The notes: a model not told the origin generated them from the sequence alone. DNA of 64,000 nt from Pseudomonas sp. N40(2020) (GCF_014472415.1 NZ_JACSZV010000004.1:124001-188000); one strand, 5' to 3'. Shown: positions 9,195-17,684, counted from the stretch's first letter. A program made the numbers and translations.

Positions 9195-9661
9195 AGCGCT
9201 TTCTAGCCGCCGTGGTATTGGGTTTGAGTCTGGTCGGTGTGGCTCACGCCGCCATCGACACCTACGAGTTCGCCAAAGAAGGTGATCGCGAGCGTTTCCG
9301 CGAATTGACCAAGGAACTGCGCTGCCCCAAGTGCCAGAACCAGGACATCGCCGATTCCAACGCACCGATTGCGGCTGACCTGCGCAAAGAGATTTTCCGC
9401 ATGCTTGGCGAGGGCAAGGACAATCAGCAGATCATCGACTTCATGGTCGACCGCTACGGTGATTTCGTCCGCTACAAACCCGCACTCAACGCCAAGACTG
9501 CACTGCTGTGGTTCGGCCCGGCCGGGCTGTTGCTCGGTGGTTTCGTGGTGATCGCGGTGATCGTTCGCCGACGTCGCGGCCAGCGCGCCGAGACCCCGCA
9601 AGCGCTGTCCATCGAAGAGCGTCAGCGCCTCGACCAACTGTTGGATAAAAACCAAGAATGA
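9191..9661 (+). CDS. ccmH: Cytochrome c maturation protein CcmH (CcmL-type)
   Basis: A 156-residue protein with a signal peptide ([20 protein letters not shown]), the reactive LRCPKCQN motif (C45, C48), and one C-terminal transmembrane helix at about residues 103-125. It carries only the N-terminal redox half of E. coli CcmH; the TPR half is the separate ccmI downstream, the normal pseudomonad arrangement. Its stop overlaps the ccmI start. Confidence 0.94.
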   Translation: MKRFLAAVVLGLSLVGVAHAAIDTYEFAKEGDRERFRELTKELRCPKCQNQDIADSNAPIAADLRKEIFRMLGEGKDNQQIIDFMVDRYGDFVRYKPALNAKTALLWFGPAGLLLGGFVVIAVIVRRRRGQRAETPQALSIEERQRLDQLLDKNQE

Positions 9662-10857
9662 TTGATTTCTGGCTTGCCGCAGGGCTGTTGCTTCTGGTCG
9701 CCCTGAGTTTTCTGCTGATCCCTGTTCTGCGTGAACGCCGCGCCCAGCGTGAAGAGGATCGTACTGCTCTCAACGTTGCGCTGTATCAGGAACGCGTTGC
9801 CGAGTTGCAGTCGCAACAGGCCGAAGGTGTGCTGGATGCCGCGCAAATGGACAGCGGCCGCGCTGAAGCCGCGCGTGAACTGCTCGCCGATACCGAAGGT
9901 GTGGCTGCGCCGCGCGTCTCGAAGCTGGGCAAACCGTTGCCGCTGCTGGCGGCAGTGCTGGTGCCGGTCTTGGGCCTGGGTCTGTATCTGCACTTCGGCG
10001 CTGCCGACAAGGTGGAACTGACTCGCGAATTCGCCCAGGCACCGCAGTCGATGGAAGAGATGACCCAGCGTCTGGAGCGTGCCGTTGCTGCGCAACCGGA
10101 TTCGGCTGAAGGCCTGTACTTCCTCGGTCGCACCTACATGGCTCAAGAGCGTCCGGCGGACGCGGCGAAGATGTTCGAACGCGCCGCCAACCTTGCCGGC
10201 CGTCAGCCGGAGCTGCTCGGCCAGTGGGCGCAGGCGCAGTATTTTGCTGATGGCAAAAAGTGGTCGGACAAAATCCAGGCCCTGACCGATGAAGCGCTGA
10301 AGGCTGATCCGAAGGAAGTCACCAGCCTCGGCCTGCTCGGCATCGCCGCGTTCGAAGGCGAGCGTTATCAGGAAGCCATCGATTACTGGAACCGTCTGCT
10401 GGCGCAATTGCCGCCGCAGGACAATTCCCGTGCCGCGTTGCAAGGCGGAATCGAGCGAGCCGCAGAACGCCTGCAAGCCAGCGGCGGCAAGGTCGCCCAG
10501 GCAACAGCGCCAAAAGCAGCTTTGTTGAAAGTCAGCGTCGATCTGGCCAGCGAACTCAAAGGCAAAGTGCAACCGGGTGACAGCGTGTTCATCTTCGCCC
10601 GCGCCACGTCCGGGCCACCGGTACCGCTGGCAGCCAAGCGCCTGACCGTGGCGGATCTGCCGGTGACCGTCGAACTGGGCGATGCCGACGCCATGATGCC
10701 GCAGTTGAAACTGTCGAACTTTCCTGAAGTCCAATTGGTTGCGCGCATCTCCCGTGCCGGTCAGCCGACCGCAGGGGAGTGGGTCGGTCGCAGCGGCCCT
10801 CTGGCCAGCAGCACCACCGCGCTGCAAAAATTGACCATCGACAGCCCGGACAAGTAA
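9658..10857 (+). CDS. ccmI: Apocytochrome chaperone CcmI (TPR protein)
   Basis: A 399-residue protein with two N-terminal membrane segments (residues ~1-22 and ~90-112) around a cytoplasmic leucine-zipper-like loop, then a periplasmic TPR domain ([38 protein letters not shown]) and a C-terminal beta-rich domain. CcmI binds the C-terminal part of apocytochromes and presents them to the heme lyase. Last canonical gene of the ccm operon; a lipoprotein gene follows 25 bases later. Confidence 0.93.
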   Translation: MIDFWLAAGLLLLVALSFLLIPVLRERRAQREEDRTALNVALYQERVAELQSQQAEGVLDAAQMDSGRAEAARELLADTEGVAAPRVSKLGKPLPLLAAVLVPVLGLGLYLHFGAADKVELTREFAQAPQSMEEMTQRLERAVAAQPDSAEGLYFLGRTYMAQERPADAAKMFERAANLAGRQPELLGQWAQAQYFADGKKWSDKIQALTDEALKADPKEVTSLGLLGIAAFEGERYQEAIDYWNRLLAQLPPQDNSRAALQGGIERAAERLQASGGKVAQATAPKAALLKVSVDLASELKGKVQPGDSVFIFARATSGPPVPLAAKRLTVADLPVTVELGDADAMMPQLKLSNFPEVQLVARISRAGQPTAGEWVGRSGPLASSTTALQKLTIDSPDK

Positions 10858-10882
10858 CCGGGCAACACAGGAAAGCACCCCC

Positions 10883-11287
10883 ATGCACACCCTCGCCCGA
10901 ATCACGGTTCTCACATTGGCCCTGGGCCTGAGCGCATGTGCGGTGCAACCACCGGGACGGAGCACTAACCTGCCGCCGATCCCACCATCGCAGCCGAGCC
11001 CGACCCCGTCGACCTCGCCAACACCGGGCAAGAGCATCCCCGCCAAACCGGCAAAACCCGTCCCACGCACCTCGGCCAGTTTCGCCCCACCACCGGGCGG
11101 CAACAGCCATTGGGATCAGAAACTTGGCGTCTATGTCCTCGACGACCAGTCCAACACTTTCTACCGACAGCGCACCTACTTCCGCTGGAACAATGGCTGG
11201 AGCCGCTCCGTCAGCCCCAACGGCCCATGGGAAGACACCGACATCCAGGGCGTACCACAGGGGTTGGGCAAGCGGTTCGGGCAGTGA
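10883..11287 (+). CDS. Small proline-rich lipoprotein, function unknown
   Basis: A 134-residue protein with a clear lipoprotein signal: MHTLARITVLTLALGLSAC, lipobox LSAC, modified Cys at 19. Next comes a Pro/Ser/Thr-rich linker (residues ~25-70), then a compact aromatic C-terminal domain (WDQKLGVYVLDD, FYRQRTYFRWNNGWSRS). It lies 25 bases after ccmI, before the terminator at 11291, so it is probably read with the ccm operon. The C-terminal segment suggests a small beta-structured surface domain. I recognise no named family. Confidence 0.85.
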   Translation: MHTLARITVLTLALGLSACAVQPPGRSTNLPPIPPSQPSPTPSTSPTPGKSIPAKPAKPVPRTSASFAPPPGGNSHWDQKLGVYVLDDQSNTFYRQRTYFRWNNGWSRSVSPNGPWEDTDIQGVPQGLGKRFGQ

Positions 11288-11290
11288 GTG

Positions 11291-11320
11291 AAAACGGCGA
11301 TCTTCGGATCGCCGTTTTGC
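11291..11320 (+). terminator. Rho-independent terminator of the ccm operon
   Basis: Perfect stem AAAACGGCGATC / GATCGCCGTTTT around a TTCG tetraloop, with the U-tract formed by the end of the stem. It begins four bases after the lipoprotein stop. Confidence 0.9.
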
Positions 11321-11395
11321 TGTCTATGGCTGCAATAAATCACACTCTGTAAAACAACCGGGCGTCGCTCTTTGGATTTCTGTACTTGAGTAAAG

Positions 11396-11411
11396 ATAAC
11401 TCTAGGGTTAT
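11396..11411. promoter_or_regulatory. Near-palindrome upstream of hicA, candidate HicB operator
   Basis: ATAACTCTAGGGTTAT is a 16-base dyad with two mismatched positions (ATAAC-CTAG-GTTAT). It lies 17 bases before the AAGGAGG ribosome-binding site (11428-11434) of hicA. HicB proteins with a ribbon-helix-helix domain repress their own operon by binding such dyads, so this is a sensible operator candidate; binding is inferred. Confidence 0.4.
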
Positions 11412-11440
11412 TTTTTTGAGCCGAAGCAAGGAGGCGGTTG

Positions 11441-11653
11441 GTGCAGAGCAGACTATTGATGAAGGAGCTGGAGGAAGCAGGCTGGACGCTGGATCGTGTC
11501 ACCGGCAGTCATCACATCTTCAAGCACCGTTACAACCCGTACACGATTGCCGTCCCTCGTCCGAAAAAGGATTTGCCGTTGGAGACGGTCAAAAGCATCA
11601 GGAGGCGTGCGGGGTTGTACAACCCGCCAGCCAGTTATGAAGGAGATCCATAA
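11441..11653 (+). CDS. hicA: HicA-type mRNA interferase toxin
   Basis: A 70-residue double-stranded-RNA-binding-fold toxin from a GTG start at 11441, six bases after a full AAGGAGG; TTG at 11438 is too close to that site. Conserved HicA features are KELEEAGW, the catalytic histidine in GSHHIFKH, VPRPKKDLP, and KSIRRRAGL. HicA cleaves mRNA in a translation-independent way and is held in check by HicB. The TAATG overlap with hicB couples their translation. Confidence 0.93.
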   Translation: MQSRLLMKELEEAGWTLDRVTGSHHIFKHRYNPYTIAVPRPKKDLPLETVKSIRRRAGLYNPPASYEGDP

Positions 11654-12057
11654 TGCAATATCCAATCTGCATCGAGTGGGGCGATGAGAACACCGCCATC
11701 GGTATTCAGATCCCCGATATTCCCGGCGCCGTGACGGCGGGGGATAGCTTTGAAGATGCCTACAAGGCTGCGGTTGAGATCGCACACATCATGCTCCAGG
11801 AGATTGCGGCGGACGGAGAGTCGATTCCGATGCCGACCTCTGCGGCGGCGCATCGCAATAATCCGGAGTTCGCCGGGATGGGCTGGGGCATGCTGGAGCT
11901 GGATATCTCGCCGTACCTGGGCAAGACCGAAAAGGTCAACGTGACACTGCCTGGCTATGTGATTCAGCGAATCGACCGCTATGTGCGCGAGCACAATGTC
12001 AAAAGCCGCTCTTCCTTTCTGGCGGATGCGGCGATGGAGAAGTTGGTTCGGTATTGA
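11653..12057 (+). CDS. hicB: HicB-type antitoxin
   Basis: A 134-residue antitoxin. The N-terminal part is the HicB partial RNase-H-like fold (FPDIPGAVTAGDS-type motif seen here as PDIPGAVTAGDSFEDAY), and the C-terminal ~45 residues form a ribbon-helix-helix DNA-binding domain (KVNVTLPGYVIQRIDRYV ... SRSSFLADAA). It neutralises HicA and most likely represses the operon. The start overlaps the hicA stop (TAATG), preceded by AAGGAGATCC. Confidence 0.93.
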   Translation: MQYPICIEWGDENTAIGIQIPDIPGAVTAGDSFEDAYKAAVEIAHIMLQEIAADGESIPMPTSAAAHRNNPEFAGMGWGMLELDISPYLGKTEKVNVTLPGYVIQRIDRYVREHNVKSRSSFLADAAMEKLVRY

Positions 12058-12058
12058 A

Positions 12059-12091
12059 AACATCGCGGGCCAGTTGACCCGCGATGTTTTT
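12059..12091. terminator. Bidirectional terminator between hicB and the MFS gene
   Basis: Stem AACATCGCGGG / CCCGCGATGTT with an eight-base loop, followed by TTT on the plus strand and preceded by AAAA, giving a U-tract in both directions. It serves hicB and the converging MFS gene. Confidence 0.88.
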
Positions 12092-12096
12092 ACGTG

Positions 12097-13284
12097 TTAA
12101 GCAGTCGCCAGCGACCGCCCTTGCGATGCACTCAAAAACCGCAACAACGCCAACAACGGAAAAACACTGCCAACAATCACGATCCACAACCAGCCGCCAT
12201 GCTCGAACACCGCGCTGGCCACCGAGGAGCCGAAGGCGCCGCCGATGAAGATGCTGGTCATGTACAACGCATTGAGGCGACCACGACTTTTCGCATCCAG
12301 CGAGTAGACCGCACGTTGGCCTAGCACCATGTTCATCTGCACGCAGAAGTCGAGTACCACGCCGGTCACGGCCAGGCCGATCACGCTGTAGGCCGGGTGG
12401 ATGAACGCGGGCAGGAAGCTCAGGCTGGCGAACAGCATGGCCAGCAGCGAGGCGATGCGGGTGTGACCGGCGTCGGCCAGGCGTCCGCTGATCGGGGCGG
12501 CGATGGCACCGATGGCGCCGACGAGGGCGAAGATCGCGATCTCGCTTTGCGACAGGCCATGGTTGCGTGCCAACTCCAGCGGCACTGCGGTCCAGAACAG
12601 GCTGAACGTGGCGAACATGCAACCCTGATAAAACGCGCGCTGACGCAGCACCGGTTGCTGACGCAGGAGCGTCCACAGCGAACCGATCAATTGCCCGTAG
12701 GTGGCGCTGTGATCCGGTTGGCGCTTGGGCACGGTGAGTGCCAACACCACGCTGATCGCCGCCATCAACGCCGCAGCAATCATGAACATCGCCCGCCAGC
12801 CCAAGTGGTCGGCGACCACGCTCGACACCGGCCGCGCCAGCAGAATACCCAGCAGCAGGCCGCCCATGATCCCGCCGACGACGCGCCCGCGAGACTCTTC
12901 CGGCGCCAGATGCGCGGCCAGCGGAATCAGGATCTGAACCGACACCGAACTGAAACCCACCAGCAGCGAGATCAACAAAAACAGGTTGGGCTGATCAGTG
13001 AACGCCGCACCAAGCAGGCTGGCAATTGCCACCACGGTGGTGATGATCATCAACCGACGGTTTTCCAGCAGATCACCCAGCGGCACCAGGAAGAACAGAC
13101 CCAGCGCGTAGCCGATCTGTGTCAGCGAGACGATGAAACTGGCCATGGTGTCAGTCAGACCGATGTCCGGCGCAATCAGGCCGATGATCGGTTGCGCATA
13201 GTAGATGTTGGCAACGATGGCGCCGCAGCAGAAAGCGAACAGCAGCACCATGCCTCGGGTCATTGCGTGAGTTGTGGCGGTCAT
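12097..13284 (-). CDS. MFS transporter, DHA1-type exporter
   Basis: A 395-residue major facilitator protein with about twelve hydrophobic segments. The start is MTATTHAMTRGMVLLFAFCCG, and the loop 2-3 motif (FFLVPLGDLLENRRLM) is the conserved MFS motif A region. Substrate cannot be read from the sequence; relatives are annotated as drug or metabolite efflux pumps. No regulator gene is adjacent; the 242-base divergent gap to the next gene holds its promoter. Confidence 0.88.
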   Translation of the reverse strand: MTATTHAMTRGMVLLFAFCCGAIVANIYYAQPIIGLIAPDIGLTDTMASFIVSLTQIGYALGLFFLVPLGDLLENRRLMIITTVVAIASLLGAAFTDQPNLFLLISLLVGFSSVSVQILIPLAAHLAPEESRGRVVGGIMGGLLLGILLARPVSSVVADHLGWRAMFMIAAALMAAISVVLALTVPKRQPDHSATYGQLIGSLWTLLRQQPVLRQRAFYQGCMFATFSLFWTAVPLELARNHGLSQSEIAIFALVGAIGAIAAPISGRLADAGHTRIASLLAMLFASLSFLPAFIHPAYSVIGLAVTGVVLDFCVQMNMVLGQRAVYSLDAKSRGRLNALYMTSIFIGGAFGSSVASAVFEHGGWLWIVIVGSVFPLLALLRFLSASQGRSLATA

Positions 13285-13526
13285 AAGGTTTCTCGATCCA
13301 GCGAAAGTGAATGCGGTGAGGCTAAAGGATGGGGCGAACCGGCGGTAGAAACGTCAGATCGATATCAGTTATTCCATTGCGGAATGAGTGACGCTCGGGT
13401 GGTGTCGCCCATCGGCGAACCTTGCGTCCGACCGTTGAGCGTCGATGATACATTCACTTACATCTTGTTCGATAGCGTGCTTATGTTTGCATTGGCTGTT
13501 TCAACATCTATCACTGGAGGATTGCA

Positions 13527-14147
13527 ATGTTTGGTCAGAGGCTTCGTCACACCGCGACCATCGCTTTGATTGGCCTGCTGGGCGCAACCACCGTGCAAGC
13601 CGCCGACCCGCCGGGGATGCGCATGGGCGTGCGCGGCGAGATTACCGGCGTCAGCGCAGACTCTTTGAAAGTCCACGTCAACAGCGGCGAGAACGTGGTG
13701 GTCCAGTTGACCGGTGACACCAAAGTCCGCGCCGTCACCCTCGCCAATATCGAAGACATCAAGCCCGGCAGCTACATCGGCTCGGCGGCGATACCGCAGG
13801 AAGATGGCACGCTCAAAGCGCTCGAAGTGCATGTGTTCCCGCCGGAGCTGGCGGGCAGCGGCGACGGTCACCGGCCCTTTGATCTGGCCAAGGGCAGCAG
13901 CATGACCAATGGCAGTGTCGGCGATCTGGTGGTGAGCAATGGCCGGGTGCTGACGGTGAACTACAAGGGCGGACAGCAGAAGATTGTGGTGCCGGAGGAT
14001 GCGCCGATCGTCAACCTGACGCCGGGCGATAGAAGCTTGCTGAAGGTTGGGGTGAAGATTGTGACGTTCGTGACTCAAAGCCCGGACGGTACTTTGACCG
14101 CTCAATCGATTTCGGCGGGGAAGGATGGGGTGACGCCGCCAATGTAG
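13527..14147 (+). CDS. Periplasmic DUF5666-like beta-rich protein
   Basis: A 206-residue exported protein with signal peptide MFGQRLRHTATIALIGLL... ending at VQA-AD. The mature part contains repeated short beta segments such as GEITGVSADSLKVHVNSG, TKVRAVTLANIEDIKPGSYIG and LVVSNGRVLTVNYKGG, resembling DUF5666/OB-like modules. No catalytic motif is visible. AGGATTGCA precedes the ATG. It is the last GC-rich gene before the AT-richer cassette. Function unknown. Confidence 0.75.
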   Translation: MFGQRLRHTATIALIGLLGATTVQAADPPGMRMGVRGEITGVSADSLKVHVNSGENVVVQLTGDTKVRAVTLANIEDIKPGSYIGSAAIPQEDGTLKALEVHVFPPELAGSGDGHRPFDLAKGSSMTNGSVGDLVVSNGRVLTVNYKGGQQKIVVPEDAPIVNLTPGDRSLLKVGVKIVTFVTQSPDGTLTAQSISAGKDGVTPPM

Positions 14148-14449
14148 TCATGGCTGTCTAATGCATCCAATAAGATCAACGTTTTTGCACATACCCCCAG
14201 TTTGGTGTAGTGGGCTGTGTGTTGTAGCACGAGTAAATGTGCGACTGGATCGTATAGTTATTTCCTTCTTCTGTAGCTCTAGGTTGTCGCGTAAGTAGGA
14301 AAAATCCAGCCTACGACGATTTGATTACAGATTTTTTCACTCTGTACTGGTCGGTTTTTTCGGACCATCCGCTCCAGTGGTTTTTGGGGTTGGCGAGGAA
14401 GCAAAAAAAAACTAGAGTGTGAGTCAATAATTTATTAGGGATGCCCTCA
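14148..14449 (+). other. AT-rich leader of the ParB-like/nuclease cassette, no gene
   Basis: About 300 bases with visibly lower GC than the flanks and several T and A tracts (a nine-base A run at 14404). No open frame, tRNA or clear attachment-site repeat was found. The promoter of the cassette should be here. The GC change starts right after the stop codon at 14147, which would be the left junction of an insertion. Confidence 0.5.
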
Positions 14450-15694
14450 ATGGCAGCAAAATCGGCTCCAGAGAAACGAATTAAAAAGTCTTCGTCTGAA
14501 AAAACGCGGAAGGTAGATGTTAAGGGGCCGGCTCTTGATTTGCCTGAGGGCGTTTCTCAAGAGATTGAACCTTCATGCTTATTGTTGGATCCCCATAACC
14601 TAAGGTTGTTGGAACGTCTGGGAGAGACTTATAAAGATCTGAACGTCAATCTTTTTGGGCAGCCTGCTATTCAAGAGAAACTTTTTGAAATTGTAAATCG
14701 CGAACCTCGCTTTGATATAGCTTCGTTGTCAGCCTCTATTGCCAATAATGGTTTCTTGAAACATGAAAGGTTGATTGTTGCCAAGTATGATGGCGATAAG
14801 TTTTTGGTTCTTGAAGGCAATCGACGTGTAACTGCTGTACGAAGGCTGATCAATGAATCTGGTGGTGGTTACGAAAAACTTCGCCCTCAGGTAAGAGAAA
14901 CACTAAGGACACTCCCATGTTTTGTATTGGAAGGGCCAGTAATCGACGGTAGTGTCGAGCGACTGGAGGCATATAGACGTGCTTCTGAAATTTACATTGG
15001 CATGCGCCATTTAATGGGGGCGAAGAGTTGGGAGCCCGCGAGTCGTTATGAGTTTCAATCCAGACTTATTTTTGACGATGGCTGGAGCGTCGTTCAGGTT
15101 GCTGAGCGATTTGGACGAAAAAAAGCAGAAGTATTACGAGACCTGAAAGCGCATGTTCTATATAAGGATTTCGTGAGTTTTGAAAAGAGGATTCTGATAA
15201 AACACACTCTGACCTATAACGCATTTTCCGAAGCTGCGCGTGCACCTGCTATATCGAAATGGTTGGGGTGGTCAGAGCGTGATATGAGCTATCTCGATAA
15301 AGATAATGAGGAGATATTTTTTCATTACTTGTTGAATAAGCTTACTGATGCATCTGGTGAGACGGAGGATTTGGATGATAATAATGCCGTCGAAGTATCC
15401 GCAGAGTTAGCGGTTCGTCGCCTCCGTGAAATGTTAAAGCTGGAGGATAGTTCGGTTTTGGAGGCGCTAAGTGATCGGGACTTCCGATCAGCTGAGATTT
15501 TTTTTGAGGAGCGGAAAGAGGGGGAGCTTCCCAAAAAAATCGCAATGTTTACTCGTACTTTGAAGAGAACAACTACGGATGATTTGACCGAGTCTCCTGA
15601 GACGCAGCAGAAACTGGAGGAGTTGAAGGTTCAGGTGGTAAAGATGTTGGCAATAATTAATGCCTTGTCTGGAGTAAGTCATGGCGTTAACTGA
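14450..15694 (+). CDS. ParB/Srx-like DNA-binding protein of a two-gene cassette
   Basis: A 414-residue protein from ATG 14450 (AGGG at 14437 gives good spacing; ATG 14441 is the alternative). The N-terminus is Lys/Ser-rich and basic. Residues ~85-135 resemble the ParB N-terminal fold: ASLSASIANNGFLKHERLIV followed by VLEGNRRVTAVRRL, where GNRR (123-126) occupies the place of the ParB GERR box. Residues ~195-235 resemble the ParB helix-turn-helix region (GWSVVQVAERFGRKKAEVLR). The C-terminal ~180 residues are unassigned and helical. Base composition and codon use are AT-richer than all neighbours. No parA is present, so plasmid-style partitioning is unlikely; a DNA-recognition partner for the nuclease is inferred. 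Confidence 0.75.
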   Translation: MAAKSAPEKRIKKSSSEKTRKVDVKGPALDLPEGVSQEIEPSCLLLDPHNLRLLERLGETYKDLNVNLFGQPAIQEKLFEIVNREPRFDIASLSASIANNGFLKHERLIVAKYDGDKFLVLEGNRRVTAVRRLINESGGGYEKLRPQVRETLRTLPCFVLEGPVIDGSVERLEAYRRASEIYIGMRHLMGAKSWEPASRYEFQSRLIFDDGWSVVQVAERFGRKKAEVLRDLKAHVLYKDFVSFEKRILIKHTLTYNAFSEAARAPAISKWLGWSERDMSYLDKDNEEIFFHYLLNKLTDASGETEDLDDNNAVEVSAELAVRRLREMLKLEDSSVLEALSDRDFRSAEIFFEERKEGELPKKIAMFTRTLKRTTTDDLTESPETQQKLEELKVQVVKMLAIINALSGVSHGVN

Positions 15695-16637
15695 CGGGCA
15701 AATATTAAAAGTCATAGGTGCGGCAAAGAAAATTTCGATCGATGCTCCCGAGGTTTCAGTAGAGGACTTTTATGGGGTTAATCTTGGGTTAAATCAAATT
15801 CAGCTTGCTGCGGCGCTCCCTGATCCCGATCCAAATGGCGAGGTTGCGATTGCGACTGGGCATCTTTCACTCGCGCGTGAACAAATGTTGCGGGATCGCT
15901 GTGAGATTGCAGAATTTGTTGTTTATTCTGGTGCGAACGGTAAGAGCTTTATTTCCGGGTTGTGTACATATTTATCGAAAACAGGGATGCCGTCATCTTA
16001 CCCAGCAGATTTTTTAGAGCGAGTAAAAAAACACAAAAAAATCCGAGCTGAGTTATTGAATATTGATAAAGGTCATAACCTTGAGCTGGTGGCGGCAGCC
16101 ATTCTTTCTGGTGCATGTTCTGTTGGCGAGGCAACGAAAGGATCGGGTGATCAAGGTATAGATGCAATTGCCTGGAGTCACCTGATTGATATAGAAGAGT
16201 CTTTCTCCCTCGGTGCCGTCGGGGATGGGGCAGTACGGCCGGGCCAGAAAGTCATGGTTGTGGCTTCTTCAAAAGCCGCCATTGGCAGTAATCATGATGA
16301 GCCGAAAATTATTAGCCCGGCTCATATCCGAGAGTTGATCGGAGGATGGTTGATCCAGCGAAGTGAAAGTGGCAGCTGGCGCTCGTTCGGTATTCAAATG
16401 CTAACGCCGCTTCAATTGGTTCTCGTCACAACTTATCGCCTTAGCGCAGCATCAAAAGATGAGTGCCAAAAGCTGGGTGTTCAGGTATGGGGTATCGCAG
16501 AATTGATTTTCCTGATCTGTAGGCACGCCCCTGACTCTGTTTTTTTTCAGTCCGGAAAACCTGTCTTTTCTCCGACTAAATTTAGTGAGTGGTGGGGAGG
16601 AAAAGCGCATTCCCGCTTAAGTCCCGAGTCAGCTTGA
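15681..16637 (+). CDS. Mrr-like PD-(D/E)XK restriction endonuclease-type protein
   Basis: A 318-residue protein overlapping the ParB-like gene by 14 bases, with GGAG ten bases before the ATG. Residues ~130-200 read as a PD-(D/E)XK nuclease core: HNLELVAAAIL (E135), GSGDQGIDAIAW (D157, D161) and VMVVASSKAA (K198). The DxGID arrangement is characteristic of Mrr-type endonucleases, where the last motif is usually QxK; here it is SSK. ISPAHIRELIGGW after the core resembles the segment that follows the core in Mrr proteins. The N-terminal 125 residues are unassigned, perhaps target recognition. AT-rich like its partner. The nuclease fold is a motif-level call. Confidence 0.72.
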   Translation: MALTDGQILKVIGAAKKISIDAPEVSVEDFYGVNLGLNQIQLAAALPDPDPNGEVAIATGHLSLAREQMLRDRCEIAEFVVYSGANGKSFISGLCTYLSKTGMPSSYPADFLERVKKHKKIRAELLNIDKGHNLELVAAAILSGACSVGEATKGSGDQGIDAIAWSHLIDIEESFSLGAVGDGAVRPGQKVMVVASSKAAIGSNHDEPKIISPAHIRELIGGWLIQRSESGSWRSFGIQMLTPLQLVLVTTYRLSAASKDECQKLGVQVWGIAELIFLICRHAPDSVFFQSGKPVFSPTKFSEWWGGKAHSRLSPESA

Positions 16638-16642
16638 AATGC

Positions 16643-16669
16643 AAGGCGACCTCTTCAGGTCGCCTTTTT
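16643..16669. terminator. Terminator after the nuclease gene
   Basis: Stem AAGGCGACCT / AGGTCGCCTT with a CTTC loop and a T5 tail on the plus strand. It lies between the converging nuclease and sulfate-binding-protein genes and probably serves the plus strand mainly. It marks the right edge of the AT-rich cassette. Confidence 0.9.
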
Positions 16670-16685
16670 CGTTGTCACTTAAGTC

Positions 16686-17684
16686 TTACTGCCCGCCATA
16701 AATCTGATCAAACACCCCACCATCATTGAAGTGAGTCTTCTGCACCGTGCGCCAGTCGCCAAAGGTTTTCTCCACCGAGAGGAAATCAACTTTCGGGAAG
16801 CGGTCGGTGTACTTCGCCAACACCGCCGGGTCACGCGGACGCAGGTAGTTGGCGGCAGCAATTTCCTGACCTTCCGGCGACCACAGGTATTTCAGATACT
16901 CATCAGCCGCTGCACGCGAACCTTTCTTGTCGACCACTTTATCGACCACCGACACCGGTGGCTCGGCTTCGGCGGAGACGCTTGGGTAGATCACTTCGAA
17001 CTGATCACGACCAAATTCGCGGGCGATCATTTCTGCTTCGTTCTCGAAGGTCACCAGCACGTCGCCGATCTGGTTGGTCATGAACGTGGTGGTCGCGGCG
17101 CGGCCACCGGTATCCAGCACTGGCGCTTGCTTGAACAGCTTGCCGACGAAGTCTTTGGCCTTGTTCTCGTCACCGCCGTTTTTCAGCACGTAGCCCCAGG
17201 CCGAAAGGTAGGTGTAACGACCGTTGCCCGAGGTTTTCGGGTTCGGCACGATCACTTGCACGCCATCCTTGAGCAGGTCCGGCCAGTCTTTCAGAGCTTT
17301 CGGGTTGCCCTTGCGCACGATAAATACGGTGGCCGAGGTGAACGGCGCGCTGTTGTTCGGCAGGCGCGTGACCCAGTTGTCAGGAACCAGTTTGCCGTTG
17401 TCGGCGAGGGCATTGATGTCGGTCGCCATGTTCATGGTGATGACGTCAGCGGGCAGGCCATCGATCACGGAACGCGCTTGCTTGCTCGAACCGCCGAAGG
17501 ACATCTGCACGGTGATGTTTTCGTTGTGCTCGGCTTGCCAGTGCTTCTGGAACGCAGTGTTGTAGTCCTTGTAGAAATCGCGCATCACGTCGTAGGAAAC
17601 GTTCAGCAGAGTCGGTGCGGCTTGAGCCACGCTGCCGAAGGCAAGACCGGCGGCGAGAAGTGAGGCGCCAAAGAGTTTTTTCAC
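16686..17684 (-). CDS. sbp: Sulfate/thiosulfate ABC transporter substrate-binding protein
   Basis: A 332-residue periplasmic protein with signal peptide MKKLFGASLLAAGLAFGSVAQA. Conserved Sbp/CysP features include LLNVSYDVMRDFYKDYN at the mature N-terminus, QMSFGGSSKQARSVIDGL at the anion-binding region, NPKTSGNGRYTYLSAWGY, and NYLRPRDP near the C-terminus. It binds sulfate for CysTWA uptake; the permease genes are not adjacent here. Other pseudomonads carry an isolated sbp as well. Expression is normally under sulfur control by CysB. Confidence 0.93.
   Translation of the reverse strand: MKKLFGASLLAAGLAFGSVAQAAPTLLNVSYDVMRDFYKDYNTAFQKHWQAEHNENITVQMSFGGSSKQARSVIDGLPADVITMNMATDINALADNGKLVPDNWVTRLPNNSAPFTSATVFIVRKGNPKALKDWPDLLKDGVQVIVPNPKTSGNGRYTYLSAWGYVLKNGGDENKAKDFVGKLFKQAPVLDTGGRAATTTFMTNQIGDVLVTFENEAEMIAREFGRDQFEVIYPSVSAEAEPPVSVVDKVVDKKGSRAAADEYLKYLWSPEGQEIAAANYLRPRDPAVLAKYTDRFPKVDFLSVEKTFGDWRTVQKTHFNDGGVFDQIYGGQ

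Noticed and set aside
12397..13569. 390-codon plus-strand frame opposite the MFS gene
   Set aside because: Shadow; Gln/Arg/His-rich and it runs across the divergent promoter into the next gene.
14148..16642. Prophage or integrative element around the AT-rich cassette
   Set aside because: No integrase, tRNA or att-like direct repeat was found at the edges; only two genes are present.
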